From the NCBI GenBank assembly GCA_964500775.1, contig CAZCQG010000072.1, forward strand, positions 1 to 6,688: a DNA stretch of 6,688 nucleotides, read 5' to 3'. The notes below the pieces were generated by a model. It ran no database searches. It was not told the origin of the DNA and saw only the letters and a list, made by a program, of their open reading frames with translations. The translations under genes and the position numbers were made by a program. The stretch comes from CAZCQG01 sp964500775 (GTDB lineage Bacteria > Campylobacterota > Campylobacteria > Campylobacterales > CAZCQG01). Below, in pieces: positions 6,044 to 6,688 of the stretch. How positions within the stretch are numbered: the stretch's first letter is position 1; the number at the start of each line of letters is the position of its first letter.

Positions 6044-6348
6044 TGGCGCAATTTGATGTTTATAAGAATCCAAACCCTCACACAAACCATCAAATCCCCT
6101 ATCTCCTAGATATGCAAAATAACCTACTAAAGAATCTCAAAACAAGAGCAGTTGTGCCGCTCGTAGCAAATATGAAACCCGCAAAATATCTCAATCTCAC
6201 CTTTGAAATCCAAGGCGAAACGGTAACGCTTTCCATGGCTGAGCTTGCGGCAATTCCACTTAGTGCGCTCGGTGAATATGTTTGCTCTTTGGGGGAGCAT
6301 AGAGATGAGATTATTGCGGCTTTGGATTTTTTGATAACGGGGATTTGA
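6043..6348 (+). CDS. ccdB: CcdB-family toxin (DNA gyrase inhibitor family)
   Basis: A 101-residue protein, the same length as F-plasmid CcdB. It aligns along its whole length: QFDVYKNPN at the N-terminus, RAVVPLVAN (35-43), the central strand with MAELAAIPLSALGEYVCSLG (65-84), and a C-terminal helix DEIIAALDFLITGI. CcdB binds GyrA and traps the gyrase-DNA cleavage complex. In the F toxin the last three residues, W99-G100-I101, are central to poisoning; here they are T99-G100-I101, so Gly and Ile are kept but Trp is replaced. Chromosomal CcdBs vary at this site, so activity cannot be ruled in or out. The ATG lies inside the ccdA stop (TGATG); a TTG one codon upstream is less likely. No strong terminator follows: only a weak A/T stem with a T-run near 6375-6382. 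Confidence 0.92.
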   Translation: MAQFDVYKNPNPHTNHQIPYLLDMQNNLLKNLKTRAVVPLVANMKPAKYLNLTFEIQGETVTLSMAELAAIPLSALGEYVCSLGEHRDEIIAALDFLITGI

Positions 6349-6407
6349 TTGTGGGATTTGGAAAAGTAACATGTCTTTTTTTATACTCGTCTATTTTCTA
6401 GGTTTCA

Positions 6408-6423
6408 AGAGGTCTGACCCCCC
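6408..6423. repeat. GGTC-T-GACC short palindromic motif in non-coding DNA
   Basis: GGTC (6411-6414) and GACC (6416-6419) are inverted around a single T, inside AGAGGTCTGACCCCCC. From memory, sequences of the GGTCTGACCCC / GGGGTCAGACC type recur in many bacterial genomes near REP-associated IS200-like transposases. No transposase is seen in this window, so this would at most be a stray repeat or a remnant. The rest of the 6349-6460 gap shows no gene. Confidence 0.3.
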
Positions 6424-6446
6424 TTTAACCCATGTTTTAACATAGC

Positions 6447-6511
6447 ATAACGTTTGAAATGAGCCAATAAATTGCCCGTAGGGTAATTTATTGGCTCCTC
6501 TGATTTGTTAT
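6447..6511. repeat. Large symmetrical inverted repeat (long hairpin) between ccdB and the AT-rich gene
   Basis: The inner arms are GAGCCAATAAATT (6461-6473) and its exact complement AATTTATTGGCTC (6485-6497). Inside these, CCC (6475-6477) pairs with GGG (6481-6483) around a GTA loop, with a possible G-U pair between. Outside, after an unpaired 9-nt block on each side, ATAAC (6447-6451) pairs with GTTAT (6507-6511). The right outer arm overlaps the stop codon of the minus-strand gene. It could be a convergent terminator (no good U-tract on either side), a small mobile-element remnant, or an attC-like site: the outer boxes end in AAC and begin with GTT, but the full attC consensus is not met. 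Confidence 0.6.
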
Positions 6512-6688
6512 ATTTCATCTATCAATAACAATCCTGTTGAATCAACATATAAATCTTTTCTAAATTTCATATGATTATTGATTTCAAATACAATAGAAAT
6601 ATCATTTTCCTCATTTTTATAAATATTATTCATATTTATTTTTTCTGCTGTTGGTTTTACTATTTGTGATAATAGTTCATTTTTTTCT
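6508..6688 (-). CDS. 3' end of an unrecognised AT-rich gene, truncated by window edge
   Basis: On the minus strand one frame is open from the window edge to a TAA at 6508-6510, giving 59 complete codons plus stop. The visible C-terminus contains NELLSQIVKPTAEKIN, NNIYKNEENDISIVFEIN and KFRKDLYVDSTGLLLIDEI. It reads as a plausible protein (alternating hydrophobic and charged residues, acidic), but I recognise no family. G+C is about 19% (35 of 181 bases by hand count), far below the rest of the window, which points to recent acquisition. Coding status is supported by the open frame and protein-like composition, but the piece is short and an AT-rich frame of this size could be chance. Confidence 0.5.
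   Translation of the reverse strand, partial: EKNELLSQIVKPTAEKINMNNIYKNEENDISIVFEINNHMKFRKDLYVDSTGLLLIDEI

Noticed and set aside
5696..6085. 129-codon minus-strand open frame across ccdA
   Set aside because: It is antisense to ccdA, whose protein matches its family over nearly its full length.
6361..6383. AAAAG/CTTTT stem with T-run as ccdB terminator
   Set aside because: The stem is five A/T-dominated pairs and too weak; the T-run alone is not enough evidence.
1..6688. CRISPR array, tRNA or rRNA genes, riboswitch
   Set aside because: No regularly spaced repeats, cloverleaf-like segments, rRNA stretches or long structured leaders were seen; intergenic gaps are all under 200 nt.

Overview
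The window reads as chromosomal DNA of a Gram-negative bacterium, most likely a Campylobacterota relative (Sulfurimonas/Sulfuricurvum type). This rests on intermediate base composition (near 50% G+C at the left, lower in the middle), A-rich codon choice, and promoters made of a strong (often extended) -10 box with no recognisable -35. The taxonomic call is an inference, not a proof.

Left block (1-2605, + strand). A two-gene operon holds the 3' part of a DUF1538 multi-pass membrane protein and, 9 nt downstream, a 372-residue protein that I read as three PII/GlnB-like domains in one chain. PII proteins normally work as homotrimers that bind nucleotides or small effectors and gate a partner, often a transporter. 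The pair therefore looks like a permease with a dedicated covalent pseudo-trimer regulator. The substrate cannot be told from sequence. This is the most interesting system in the window.

Middle block (2623-4173, - strand). Two uncharacterised integral membrane proteins lie here: a 6-helix, 217-residue protein and a 5-helix, 272-residue protein with extracytoplasmic segments. Each has its own extended -10 promoter. The left one converges on the PII gene, and a hairpin covers the junction.

Right-centre (4303-5724, + strand). An NAD(P)-binding atypical SDR protein with a C-terminal DUF2867 domain, transcribed divergently from the 272-residue gene across a 129-nt double promoter region.

Right end (5758-6688). 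A complete type II toxin-antitoxin operon, ccdA-ccdB, has an extended -10 promoter overlapped by a perfect 14-bp palindrome (putative operator). The toxin lacks the Trp99 of F-plasmid CcdB. Next come about 160 nt of non-coding DNA with a GGTC-T-GACC motif and a large symmetrical hairpin. Finally there is the 3' end of an unrecognised, extremely AT-rich (about 19% G+C) minus-strand gene. The toxin-antitoxin pair, hairpin and abrupt composition change suggest the right edge enters horizontally acquired DNA.
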